Positions 36,149 through 44,052 are shown, counted from the first letter of the stretch. The stretch: DNA of 56,680 nt from Taibaiella helva (GCF_003545695.1 NZ_QUZZ01000019.1:1-56680), one strand, 5' to 3'. Notes: generated from the sequence alone by a model not told the origin. Numbers and translations are program-made.

Positions 36149-36523
36149 ATGACATTCAGAAAACCTTACCGTATTTGCAATAAGGCCAATCCTGCAGCCT
36201 GCCCGGCTCCCCTCAAGTCCGGAGCGGTAACTGCAACCTTAAAAGAGTTGAAGGACCGGTATGAATTACGGGTATGGATACCCGGATCGGAGCAGCATGA
36301 TCATTTCTTGTCTATCTCCGAAGGGCTGCTCTATGTTTACCAGAGCCGCAGTGCATCTTCCGAAAAGGATGTATTGCTGGCCTGCTTTGTGCTGCCGGCC
36401 AATGTTCAGCAGGATAAAGTGGTTGCTTTCTGCCGCAAATACGGTATTAAGATCATAATGCCTGTAGCGCCACTTAACGGGGTGGTCATTTCTATACCGG
36501 TATTGCAGGAACAGGCTGGTTAG
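36149..36523 (+). CDS. Divergent Hsp20-like protein
   Basis: A 124-residue protein whose layout matches an alpha-crystallin domain, although identity is low. Tyr-Glu-Leu-Arg-Val-Trp-Ile-Pro-Gly-Ser corresponds to Tyr-Lys-Val-Thr-Val-Ala-Ala-Pro-Gly-Leu of the Hsp20 at 26523. Cys-Phe-Val-Leu-Pro-Ala-Asn-Val corresponds to Ser-Phe-Thr-Leu-Pro-Ala-Asp-Val, and Tyr-Gly-Ile-Lys-Ile-Ile-Met-Pro to Asn-Gly-Ile-Leu-Thr-Leu-Lys-Leu-Pro. The N-terminus has two close cysteines (Ile-Cys-Asn-Lys ... Ala-Cys-Pro). A chaperone-like or binding role is inferred. It is probably co-transcribed with the upstream unknown gene. Confidence 0.6.
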   Translation: MTFRKPYRICNKANPAACPAPLKSGAVTATLKELKDRYELRVWIPGSEQHDHFLSISEGLLYVYQSRSASSEKDVLLACFVLPANVQQDKVVAFCRKYGIKIIMPVAPLNGVVISIPVLQEQAG

Positions 36524-36636
36524 CCTTAATCAGGTCTTCATTCCCCGACAGGAATAAAACCGAAACAGCCGCCAGGATCAGTTACTGATGCCGCCAACCG
36601 TTTTCATATTTGCTGTAGCCGGTCAGTAAGAAGCAT

Positions 36637-37452
36637 TCAATGGGCAATAAAGATGGGGTGAAGCAGTGTGCCGGAAAGCGGATCTGCGGTACTTTTCCTG
36701 ATTAACCGGGAGAAAGCGCTGCGGCCATAAGCGCCCATGACCACCAAGGCATTCCGGCGCGATAGCAGGTAGAGGATAAGCTGGTCGACAGGATCTCCTG
36801 ATAAAGATTTATAAGTTACCCTGGTATAGTGGCTCTCTATCCACTCCATCAATGCAGGTTCGTCAGGGAATCCGGTATGACCGCTATTGACTGCCAGTAT
36901 GGTAATATTACTTTTCGTGAATTCCGGGAACAGATAGGTAAACTGCTTGATGGCATAAACGGATGCGCTGTTGCCATTGTAGGTATATACGACTTCATGA
37001 ATGCCGTCGAAAGCCTCCGGAGCCAATATGACAGGACATTCGGCGCGGGTCAGTATCGCTCTCGCCAGGGCCGACGGAGCTGTTTCGATATCCTGATTAT
37101 AGGAAAGCCCCGGGGGCAGGATCATGAGATCCGAAAACCGGCTTTCTTCTACAAGCTCCTCGGCAGTAACGCACCGGTCCCCGTGCAGCAGGTAATCTGT
37201 GTCACGGCATATGCAGGCCTCCTTGAAATGGACCATAGCATAGGCCAGCAGGGAGTTGTTGTCGGGCGCCAGATGGGCAACGGACCTTTGATGTTCCATC
37301 TGCAAGGATCTTTTTACGGTTTCGGCGGTATGCGGTGCTCCCAGGAACACACCGGTTATACGGGTATGGGCCAGTTTGCTGAGGTAGCAGGAGAAGTCGA
37401 TCACCTCCCGGTTCATATTGGACGGACTTAAAGCCAGTAATATCTTTTGCAT
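36637..37452 (-). CDS. Universal stress protein, two UspA domains (second of pair)
   Basis: A 271-residue tandem UspA protein. It starts Ile-Leu-Leu-Ala-Leu-Ser-Pro-Ser-Asn, so domain 1 lacks the usual first-loop Asp. Domain 2 begins near residue 152 (Glu-Val-Val-Tyr-Thr-Tyr-Asn-Gly) and ends with Gly-Ala-Tyr-Gly-Arg-Ser-Ala-Phe-Ser-Arg, which fits the ATP-binding Gly-x2-Gly-x-Ser loop, and Pro-Ile-Phe-Ile-Ala-His. It follows the other tandem Usp gene by 11 bases and is clearly its paralogue (shared Gly-Ala-Tyr-Gly-Arg-Ser-Ala-Phe-Ser). Both are expected in the cytoplasm and under the promoter at 38304-38346. Confidence 0.88.
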   Translation of the reverse strand: MQKILLALSPSNMNREVIDFSCYLSKLAHTRITGVFLGAPHTAETVKRSLQMEHQRSVAHLAPDNNSLLAYAMVHFKEACICRDTDYLLHGDRCVTAEELVEESRFSDLMILPPGLSYNQDIETAPSALARAILTRAECPVILAPEAFDGIHEVVYTYNGNSASVYAIKQFTYLFPEFTKSNITILAVNSGHTGFPDEPALMEWIESHYTRVTYKSLSGDPVDQLILYLLSRRNALVVMGAYGRSAFSRLIRKSTADPLSGTLLHPIFIAH

Positions 37453-37463
37453 ATCATGAGGAT

Positions 37464-38288
37464 TTAAAGATGGGCAATAAACACAGGTACCTGCTGGGCG
37501 CTTACCACATCTCTGAGAAAGCTCTTATGAAAGAGTTCAGAGAAGGCGGAGCGTCCGTAAGCGCCGCTTATCAATAGTGCGGGGCCCTTTTCACTGATCC
37601 AAGTAGTGAAGTATTTTTTGGGATCAAGGCTGAGCTTATAATAAGCCAGCTTGCTGAAATGTTGTGCGCAATATTCCCTGATCAGCGGATAGAAGGGGAT
37701 TTCGCCTTTGCCGTCGTCTGCATATACAACCAGGGTATTGAGATCGGTCCATTGCGGGAACAGGTAGATGAATTGCTTAATGGCATGCATAGACGAGGTG
37801 CTTCCGTCGTAGGCAAGAATAATACTGTCTGGCCTGCTAAAAGAACCGGGAAGCAGGATGACAGGACACTCTGCTTTATGGAGGGTTTTATCAAGATAGT
37901 CTTCCTGTATCATTTCACCCAGGTTCTCATAAAAATGTGCGCTGCTCAGAATAAACAGGTCTGCATAGCGCGTTTCTTTAAATAGTTCCTTAACCACTTC
38001 CTTTTGAATGTCCTTATGCACCTTGTAACGGATATGATGCTCCTTGCAGAAATTTTCGAAAAGGGCAATGTTTGTTGCTATAGTTGCAGCGTCTTCTTCA
38101 TATTCTTCGCGATAAAGCGAAGCAATCGCATTGCCATAATAATAGTAACTCATTGCTTCGGCATAATCGGTAGAAGGCAGGAATATGCCTGTTAAGACGA
38201 TGGGCTCCTCGCTGTTCATTTCAAGGGCAAAATCCAGGGTGGAGCTGGGAAAATGCGCTCCGTCAAATGCGACCAGTATCTTTTTCAT
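37464..38288 (-). CDS. Universal stress protein, two UspA domains (first of pair)
   Basis: A 274-residue tandem UspA protein from ATG 38288, which gives the standard Lys-Lys-Ile-Leu-Val-Ala-Phe-Asp-Gly start. The longer frame to 38375 reads through the promoter box and was rejected. Domain 1 ends near residue 148 (Cys-Pro-Val-Ile-Leu-Leu-Pro); domain 2 restarts with Ile-Ile-Leu-Ala-Tyr-Asp-Gly-Ser and carries Gly-Ala-Tyr-Gly-Arg-Ser-Ala-Phe-Ser near the end. A four-Tyr run (about 48-51) is unusual. It is the first gene of a two-gene operon with the strongest, perfectly palindromic box of the region upstream, so it is probably strongly induced when the regulator is active. Confidence 0.9.
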   Translation of the reverse strand: MKKILVAFDGAHFPSSTLDFALEMNSEEPIVLTGIFLPSTDYAEAMSYYYYGNAIASLYREEYEEDAATIATNIALFENFCKEHHIRYKVHKDIQKEVVKELFKETRYADLFILSSAHFYENLGEMIQEDYLDKTLHKAECPVILLPGSFSRPDSIILAYDGSTSSMHAIKQFIYLFPQWTDLNTLVVYADDGKGEIPFYPLIREYCAQHFSKLAYYKLSLDPKKYFTTWISEKGPALLISGAYGRSAFSELFHKSFLRDVVSAQQVPVFIAHL

Positions 38289-38303
38289 ATCTACATTTTT
38301 TGC

Positions 38304-38346
38304 CAAAAGTATTGTCCCCTTTTTCCCAATGCAATGATCCGGATCA
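38304..38346 (-). promoter_or_regulatory. Perfect Fnr-like palindrome and -7 element of the usp pair
   Basis: TGATCCGGATCA (38335-38346) is a perfect 12-base palindrome. On the reverse strand an exact -7 element TACTTTTG (38311-38304) ends 36.5 bp from its centre and 15 bases before the ATG at 38288. Confidence 0.7.
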
Positions 38347-38420
38347 GGCTCCTTGCTGATCTGCGGCCATAGCACGGGATGCCGGCCCGGCCTGTAAGAG
38401 AAATATACACGATCCGGGAA

Positions 38421-38485
38421 TGATCTTTATCAGCTTTCTGCTTCGCGTAGCTCATTTTTTACCTCGGATGGCTGAAGCAATTTTA
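38421..38485 (+). promoter_or_regulatory. Fnr-like box before the hemerythrin-like/cco operon
   Basis: TGATCTTTATCA (38421-38432, full match) and, 58.5 bp away, a weak -7-like CAATTTTA (38478-38485; two mismatches to TAnnTTTG). The spacing equals that of the two other distant-class sites. If real, translation must start at 38501 or later, not at the ATG at 38420 inside the box. Confidence 0.4.
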
Positions 38486-38660
38486 CATAAAATAAAGCCG
38501 ATGGCTAGCCCGCAATTATACAGGAATACCGAGCAGCTACAATCCATCATGGATCAGCTGAACGACTCATTTTACATAAACGTCAAACTTATGGCCCCCC
38601 AGAAACTATACAGCGATATGGAGCAATTACAATCTTTCACAGTGGACCGTTTCATGGACC
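38481..38660 (+). repeat. Degenerate 90-bp tandem duplication
   Basis: TTTTACATAAA occurs at 38481 and 38570, ATGGC(T/C) at 38501 and 38591, and the encoded Leu-Tyr-x-x-x-Glu-Gln-Leu-Gln-Ser and Met-Asp-Gln-Leu-Asn/Ser-Asp segments appear twice. This is an old in-frame tandem duplication at the gene start. Confidence 0.65.
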
Positions 38661-39094
38661 AATTAAGCGATGTCTATTATCCCTGTATGTTGACCAAATT
38701 CCGTTTTCTGACGAAAATGCTGGAGGAAACCAGGATTGCCGGCGCCGAAACCGGGATGACATTGATGCAAAAAGTAAAGCAGGAGTTCGAGTGCATTCTG
38801 CAAAAAGAAGAGGTATTGGTATTTCCTGTATTGAAGATCCTGGAGCAGGAAAGCAAAACGACAGATTGCAAATTGTTCAAGTTGACGAAGCTGAACTATA
38901 CTATTGCACTTTCAGCTATTCAGCAGTTGAAAGAGCTGTTGTCGGCTTATAAGCAGGAACATGTTTTGCATCTTATGATCAGGATAAAGGAAATGGAAAC
39001 GGACTTTATTCAATTGCAGAAGGCAAAGGAAAAATATTTATTCAGCAGGTTCAAAAGCTGCAAAAGCAGCTGTAAAGTATATGAGCAACAGTAG
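38501..39094 (+). CDS. Degenerate hemerythrin-like protein at the head of the cco operon
   Basis: A 197-residue helical protein (up to 224 if an upstream ATG is used). Residues 1-57 are a duplicated helix pair. Residues about 58-112 follow the layout of RIC/ScdA-type hemerythrin domains: a helix where the first His pair should be reads Val-Tyr59-Tyr60-Pro, and the His-Leu-x-Lys-Glu-Glu-x-x-Leu-Phe-Pro motif reads Cys98-Ile-Leu-Gln-Lys-Glu-Glu-Val-Leu-Val-Phe-Pro109. The metal-binding histidines are thus replaced while the fold signature and Glu103 remain. The C-terminus is Lys/Cys-rich (Cys-Lys-Ser-Ser-Cys). The end overlaps ccoI by 14 bases, so it is co-translated with the oxidase genes. It may be a metal-free sensor or an assembly helper. 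Family assignment is by pattern only. Confidence 0.6.
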   Translation: MASPQLYRNTEQLQSIMDQLNDSFYINVKLMAPQKLYSDMEQLQSFTVDRFMDQLSDVYYPCMLTKFRFLTKMLEETRIAGAETGMTLMQKVKQEFECILQKEEVLVFPVLKILEQESKTTDCKLFKLTKLNYTIALSAIQQLKELLSAYKQEHVLHLMIRIKEMETDFIQLQKAKEKYLFSRFKSCKSSCKVYEQQ

Positions 39095-41525
39095 AACGGA
39101 GCAACAGGCACGCTGTTATCATTGCGGTGAAATCTGCGATAGCCACAAGCGGGACATCGGAGCTAAATCCTTTTGCTGTAACGGATGTCGCAGTGTGTAC
39201 CTGCTGCTTAATGAACATGAGCTGAATGATTACTATTGTCTGAATGAACGGCCCGGTGCGACAATGAAAACCGTCCAACCTGAAAAATTCCGATTTCTCG
39301 ACGATGCGTCCATAACGGCCGGGCTTCTTGAATTTTCCAATGGGAAACAGGCGCAGGTCACCTTTTACCTGCCCCAGATCCATTGCAGCTCCTGTCTTTG
39401 GCTCCTGGAGCACCTGGCGCAGCTACACCCCGGGATTATTTCTTCCCGTGTACTTTTTTCGGACAAAGAGCTGTCCGTAACCTTTAAGCCGGATGAGCTT
39501 TCCCTGCGGCAGCTGGCAGAGCTGCTGACCCGTATAGGCTATGAGCCGCATATAACTCCCGGCCAGGTGGAGCCACAGGAAAGGAAAGGATATTCTTCCA
39601 GAAATGCAGCCTATAAGCTGGGCATTACCGGCTTCTGCTTTGCCAATATTATGCTGATCAGCTTTCCTGAATATCTTGGACTACACAGGAATGAAAGCGT
39701 TGCACTGGTAACTTTCTTTCGCCTGGTCAGTCTCGGGTTATCGCTGCCTGTTGTTTTTTATGGGGCCGGGGAGTTCTTCAGGAACGCTTTCTTAAGCTTC
39801 AGGCAGAGATATATCAATATCGATGCGCCCATTGCCCTGGCCATTTCCATCACCTTCCTGCGCAGCGTCTATGAGATTGCGGGCGGGACCGGGGCCGGTT
39901 ATCTCGACAGTATGAGCGGCATTGTTTTCTTCATGCTGCTCGGACGAACCCTTCAGAACCGTACCTATAGTACTTTGAAATTTAACAGGGATTACAAGTC
40001 TTATTTCCCGGTGGCAGTAAGCAGGATAAAAGAGGCAATGGAGGAGACCATTAAAATACAGGATATACAGGAAAAGGATGTATTGCTGCTCCGGCACCAG
40101 GAGATCATACCTGCAGACGGTATGGTATCAAAAGGTAAAGCTTCTGTCGATTACAGCTTTATTACCGGTGAAAGCCAGCCGGAGTACCTGTCGGCCGGCG
40201 ACCTGGTCTATGCTGGTGGCAGAATAATTGGGAATGCGGTGGAAATAGTTGCGCTCAGGGATTTCCGGCAGAACAGCTTTACCCGGCTCTGGAATAATAA
40301 GGCATTTGATCGGCAGCAATCCGATAAAGAAACAATGACCACCGTTATCAGCAAATATTTTTCACTGGCGGTGATTCTTATCGCCCTGGCCGCTTTTGCC
40401 TACTGGCAGTGGCACATACCGGAACGATCCTGGAACGCGCTTACTGCGGTGTTGATCGTCGCCTGTCCCTGTGCGCTCTTGCTCACCACAACCTTTACCA
40501 ACGGCCACATGGTGGCGTTTTTTGCTGCTCACGGCCTTTTCCTCCGTAACGCCCAAGTGATCGGGGATATGGCAAAGGCGGACCATATAGCTTTTGATAA
40601 AACAGGAACCATAACAGAAGCGGAGGACAGCGCGCTTCTGGTATCCAGGATGTTGCTGGACGTGGCAGAAAAGGAATCGTTCCTATCTGTAATGTCTCAG
40701 TCGATCCACCCGCTGGCAAGGATCATTACAGCCCATTACCGGTATACAGGCGCTCTTATACCGGAGCATATAAAAGAAATACCCGGTAAGGGTATGGAGG
40801 CCTGGCTGGATGACCGCTATTTCAGGATCGGGAGCAGATCATTTGTATATGGAGAGGACAGCGGAAGGGGACAGGAGCAAACCGAAGTATATGTAGCGGT
40901 GGATGGGATTGTAAAAGCACATTTTCTTTTTGAACATCATCTTAAGCAGGGCGTGCCGGAGCTGCTCCGGCGCCTGGCAGGCTATAGCCTATCCATGGTC
41001 AGCGGCGACAATAGCAGCAGCAAGGCGCAGATGCGTTCCCTGTTCCCGGAAGATACACAGCTTTTATTCCGGCAAACACCACAGCAAAAGCTGGAGCACA
41101 TACAGTCCCTGCAGGCAAGCGGGAAGAAGGCAATGATGATCGGTGACGGGCTCAATGATGCAGGGGCCCTGAAGCAAAGTAATGTCGGTGTATCCGTAGT
41201 GCAGCATTCTTTTTCTTTTTCACCGGCCTGCGATGCTATACTTGAAGGAAGCAGGCTCAGTGATCTGCCTGCATTCCTGAAGATGGCAAAAGCCTCGCAG
41301 AAGCTTATTCTCTATGGATTTGCCTATTCCATAGTGTTCAACATCATAGGTATCGGCTATGCGGTAAGCGGCCACCTGTCCTCCTTGCTGGCAGCTATTC
41401 TGATGCCATCCTCTTCCCTGGGTATTATGCTGATCGCTTATGCGGGTACCCGGTGGATAACGGGAAGACGGTTCGCTAAATATTCCGGCATGCTGAAAGC
41501 TGACGAAGATCATCTTTTAGCTTAA
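39081..41525 (+). CDS. ccoI: CcoI-type copper-transporting P1B ATPase
   Basis: An 814-residue heavy-metal P-type ATPase of the FixI/CcoI group. The N-terminus has a Cys-rich metal-binding region (Cys-Tyr-His-Cys and Cys-Cys-Asn-Gly-Cys) found in cbb3-linked ATPases, then an HMA domain with Cys-Ser-Ser-Cys. Core motifs are Thr-Gly-Glu-Ser, the metal-site Cys-Pro-Cys in helix 6 (Ala-Cys-Pro-Cys-Ala-Leu-Leu), Asp506 in Asp-Lys-Thr-Gly-Thr-Ile-Thr and the hinge Gly-Asp-Gly-Leu-Asn-Asp. CcoI supplies copper for the CuB site of cbb3 oxidase. It overlaps the hemerythrin-like gene by 14 bases and is followed by ccoS. Its last codons contain an Fnr-like box for the downstream genes. Confidence 0.95.
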   Translation: MSNSRTEQQARCYHCGEICDSHKRDIGAKSFCCNGCRSVYLLLNEHELNDYYCLNERPGATMKTVQPEKFRFLDDASITAGLLEFSNGKQAQVTFYLPQIHCSSCLWLLEHLAQLHPGIISSRVLFSDKELSVTFKPDELSLRQLAELLTRIGYEPHITPGQVEPQERKGYSSRNAAYKLGITGFCFANIMLISFPEYLGLHRNESVALVTFFRLVSLGLSLPVVFYGAGEFFRNAFLSFRQRYINIDAPIALAISITFLRSVYEIAGGTGAGYLDSMSGIVFFMLLGRTLQNRTYSTLKFNRDYKSYFPVAVSRIKEAMEETIKIQDIQEKDVLLLRHQEIIPADGMVSKGKASVDYSFITGESQPEYLSAGDLVYAGGRIIGNAVEIVALRDFRQNSFTRLWNNKAFDRQQSDKETMTTVISKYFSLAVILIALAAFAYWQWHIPERSWNALTAVLIVACPCALLLTTTFTNGHMVAFFAAHGLFLRNAQVIGDMAKADHIAFDKTGTITEAEDSALLVSRMLLDVAEKESFLSVMSQSIHPLARIITAHYRYTGALIPEHIKEIPGKGMEAWLDDRYFRIGSRSFVYGEDSGRGQEQTEVYVAVDGIVKAHFLFEHHLKQGVPELLRRLAGYSLSMVSGDNSSSKAQMRSLFPEDTQLLFRQTPQQKLEHIQSLQASGKKAMMIGDGLNDAGALKQSNVGVSVVQHSFSFSPACDAILEGSRLSDLPAFLKMAKASQKLILYGFAYSIVFNIIGIGYAVSGHLSSLLAAILMPSSSLGIMLIAYAGTRWITGRRFAKYSGMLKADEDHLLA

Positions 41526-41565
41526 GCAGCGGCATTTCCCATGCGGCCCTGCCAATGCAATTTTG
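41501..41565 (+). promoter_or_regulatory. Internal Fnr-like promoter before ccoS-ccoNO
   Basis: TGACGAAGATCA (41501-41512, one mismatch, inside the end of ccoI) and -7-like CAATTTTG (41558-41565, one mismatch). Spacing is 58.5 bp, identical to the site at 31694. It would let the oxidase structural genes be induced separately from ccoI. Confidence 0.5.
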
Positions 41566-41585
41566 TGATATCAAAAGCCACCGTA

Positions 41586-41750
41586 ATGATCGTAACCGTC
41601 TTTCTGTTATCTGTAAGCCTCCTGGTAGGACTGATTTTCCTCGGAGCCTATATATGGAGCGTCAGGTCGGGTCAGTTTGACGACGACTACTCGCCTGCAC
41701 ATCGCATCTTCTTCGATGATCTGTCCAAACCTTTCAAATCCAAAAAATAA
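41586..41750 (+). CDS. ccoS: CcoS, cbb3 oxidase maturation protein
   Basis: A 54-residue membrane protein with one N-terminal helix (Val-Phe-Leu-Leu-Ser-Val-Ser-Leu-Leu-Val-Gly-Leu) and the CcoS hallmark Trp-Ser-Val-Arg-Ser-Gly-Gln-Phe-Asp-Asp, followed by a short Lys-rich tail. CcoS is needed for inserting heme and copper into the cbb3 catalytic subunit. The ATG at 41586 gives the usual length; the frame is open further up to 41541 but that part is not CcoS-like and lies over the -7 element. It ends one base before the ccoNO start. Confidence 0.92.
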   Translation: MIVTVFLLSVSLLVGLIFLGAYIWSVRSGQFDDDYSPAHRIFFDDLSKPFKSKK

Positions 41751-41751
41751 A

Positions 41752-43878
41752 ATGGTAGTATTGGAAAAATTCTATTATGACAACAAGAGTGTCAGGATGT
41801 TTGGCATAGCCACGCTTTTCTGGGGCATAGTGGGTATGCTGGTAGGGGTGCTTATCGCCTTTCAGCTGGCTTACCCGGCATTGAATTTGGGCATTCCCTA
41901 CACCTCTTTCGGCCGGCTGCGCCCCATTCATACCAATGCCGTGATCTTTGCTTTTGTAGGCAATGCCGTTTTCGGAGGAGCTTACTATATACTTCAACGG
42001 GTATTGAAAACGCGCATGTACAGCGATCTGCTGAGCCGTATCCACTTCTGGGGCTGGCAGCTGATCATCGTATTCGGGGCCGTCACTCTTGCTCTAGGAT
42101 ATACCACAGGTAAGGAATATGCCGAGCTCGAATGGCCGCTCGATATACTGATCACCATTATATGGCTTGTTTTCGGTGTCAATATGTTCGGTACGATACT
42201 GAAACGCAGAGAACGCCATCTTTATGTAGCGATCTGGTTTTTCATCGGGACCTGGGTAACGGTAGCCATGCTGCATATCGTCAACTCTTTCGAATTGCCT
42301 TATACCTGGCTGAAGAGCTACAGCCTGTATGCAGGTGTCCAGGATGCGCTGGTGCAATGGTGGTACGGACATAACGCAGTAGCCTTCTTTCTTACAACTC
42401 CGTTCCTGGGACTGATGTATTATTTCGTGCCCAAAGCCGCAGAGAGGCCTATTTATTCCTACCGCTGGAGCATTATTCACTTCTGGGCACTGATCTTTAT
42501 CTACATATGGGCCGGGCCGCACCATTTATTGTATACCGCATTGCCGGGCTGGGCCCAGGCCCTGGGTACGGTCTTCAGCGTCATGCTGATCCTGCCCAGC
42601 TGGGGCGGAATGCTTAACGGCCTCTTTACTTTGAGAGGCGCCTGGGATAAAGTGCGGGAAGATCCTATCCTGAAAATGTTTGTTGTTGCGCTTACGGCAT
42701 ATGGCATGGCAACTTTCGAGGGTCCTATGTTATCGCTTAAAAATGTCAACGCCATCAGTCATTATACCGACTGGACCATTGCGCATGTGCATGTAGGTGC
42801 GCTGGGATTCAACGGCTTCCTGATCTTCGGTATGCTGTACTGGCTTATCCCGCGTATGTGGAACACCACACTCTATTCCCGAAAATTGGCCAATACCCAC
42901 TTCCTGATCGGGACCATAGGTATCCTGCTCTATGCCATTCCGCTATACTGGGCCGGCTTTTCGCAAAGCCTGATGTGGAAGAAGTTCACGGAAAGCGGGC
43001 AACTGCAATATCAATTCCTGGAAACGGTTACACATATTGTGCCGATGTATTTCATGCGGGCGCTCGGCGGTACTCTTTATCTGGGCGGTGTATTGCTGGC
43101 CGTGTACAATCTCCGCAAGACGATGAAGGCCGGGACCTTTGTTGCCAATGAGCCGGCAGAGGCCATGGCCCTCAAGGATCAGCCATTACCTAAAGCCGGC
43201 ATGCACTGGCACAGCGTTATCGAACGTAAGCCCGTACGGCTGCTGATCTTTAGCCTTATCGTTGTCGCTATAGGCGGACTGGTAGAGATGATGCCTACTT
43301 TCCTGATCGATAATAACGTGCCGACAATTGCTGCTGTAAGACCTTATACGCCGCTGGAGCTACAGGGCCGTGATATCTATGTAAGGGAAGGCTGCTATAC
43401 CTGCCACTCCCAGATGGTACGCCCTTTCCGGGATGAAGAAGCTCGTTACGGTGAATATTCCAAGGCCGGAGAATTTGTCTACGATCACCCTTTTCAGTGG
43501 GGTAGCAAGCGTACCGGTCCTGACCTGCAACGTGTAGGTGGAAAATATCCCGACAGCTGGCACTACCGGCATATGAACGATCCGGAGGAGATCAGTAGCG
43601 GAAGTATTATGCCTCCATATCCCTGGCTCCTGGATAAAGACCTCGATACCAGCAATACACCGGCCAAGATCAGGGCGATGCAACGATTAGGCGTGCCCTA
43701 TCCGAAAGGATATGACCGGGTGGCCAACAGCGCCTTGCGCAGGCAGGCGGAAGAGATCGCGGTAAATCTGCAAAAAGACAAAATACATGCCGACAGCCGG
43801 AAGGAGATCATAGCTGTGATCGCATATCTCCAGCGATTGGGCGTCGACATAAAGAAAGATAAAATAACACAAAAATAG
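41752..43878 (+). CDS. ccoNO: Fused CcoN-CcoO subunit of cbb3 cytochrome c oxidase
   Basis: A 708-residue fusion. Residues about 1-480 are CcoN, a multi-helix heme-copper oxidase subunit I. It has the heme-ligand His in Arg-Leu-Arg-Pro-Ile-His-Thr-Asn-Ala, the CuB ligand His in Tyr-Gly-His-Asn-Ala-Val and the His pair in Gly-Pro-His-His-Leu, and heme-ligand histidines in Ile-Ala-His-Val-His-Val-Gly. After a connecting region and one more membrane helix (about 500-520), residues about 535-700 are CcoO, a mono-heme cytochrome c with Cys548-Tyr-Thr-Cys-His and the conserved Gln-Met-Val-Arg-Pro-Phe. The fusion is a known feature of Bacteroidota. It is the terminal oxidase with high oxygen affinity. 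ATG 41752 is preferred over a TTG-started extension inside ccoS. Confidence 0.96.
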   Translation: MVVLEKFYYDNKSVRMFGIATLFWGIVGMLVGVLIAFQLAYPALNLGIPYTSFGRLRPIHTNAVIFAFVGNAVFGGAYYILQRVLKTRMYSDLLSRIHFWGWQLIIVFGAVTLALGYTTGKEYAELEWPLDILITIIWLVFGVNMFGTILKRRERHLYVAIWFFIGTWVTVAMLHIVNSFELPYTWLKSYSLYAGVQDALVQWWYGHNAVAFFLTTPFLGLMYYFVPKAAERPIYSYRWSIIHFWALIFIYIWAGPHHLLYTALPGWAQALGTVFSVMLILPSWGGMLNGLFTLRGAWDKVREDPILKMFVVALTAYGMATFEGPMLSLKNVNAISHYTDWTIAHVHVGALGFNGFLIFGMLYWLIPRMWNTTLYSRKLANTHFLIGTIGILLYAIPLYWAGFSQSLMWKKFTESGQLQYQFLETVTHIVPMYFMRALGGTLYLGGVLLAVYNLRKTMKAGTFVANEPAEAMALKDQPLPKAGMHWHSVIERKPVRLLIFSLIVVAIGGLVEMMPTFLIDNNVPTIAAVRPYTPLELQGRDIYVREGCYTCHSQMVRPFRDEEARYGEYSKAGEFVYDHPFQWGSKRTGPDLQRVGGKYPDSWHYRHMNDPEEISSGSIMPPYPWLLDKDLDTSNTPAKIRAMQRLGVPYPKGYDRVANSALRRQAEEIAVNLQKDKIHADSRKEIIAVIAYLQRLGVDIKKDKITQK

Positions 43879-43882
43879 TCTT

Positions 43883-44041
43883 ATGAAATTCACCAACTAT
43901 TTAAAAGACATTCATAATGTCAGTATATACCCGGTCTTCTCACTAATCCTTTTTGCTGCGGTATTTGCGGGGGTTGTGCTATACACCTTCGGCACCAACC
44001 GGAAAAAGATGCAGGAACATGCCAATATTCCCATAAAATAA
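43883..44041 (+). CDS. ccoQ: CcoQ-like small cbb3 subunit
   Basis: A 52-residue protein between ccoNO and ccoP. One membrane helix (Val-Phe-Ser-Leu-Ile-Leu-Phe-Ala-Ala-Val-Phe-Ala-Gly-Val-Val-Leu) is preceded by a short polar head (Lys-Asp-Ile-His-Asn-Val) and followed by a basic tail (Asn-Arg-Lys-Lys-Met). Size, topology and position match CcoQ, which stabilises the oxidase complex. It starts 4 bases after the ccoNO stop. Confidence 0.85.
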   Translation: MKFTNYLKDIHNVSIYPVFSLILFAAVFAGVVLYTFGTNRKKMQEHANIPIK

Positions 44042-44052
44042 CTTTTAATGCT

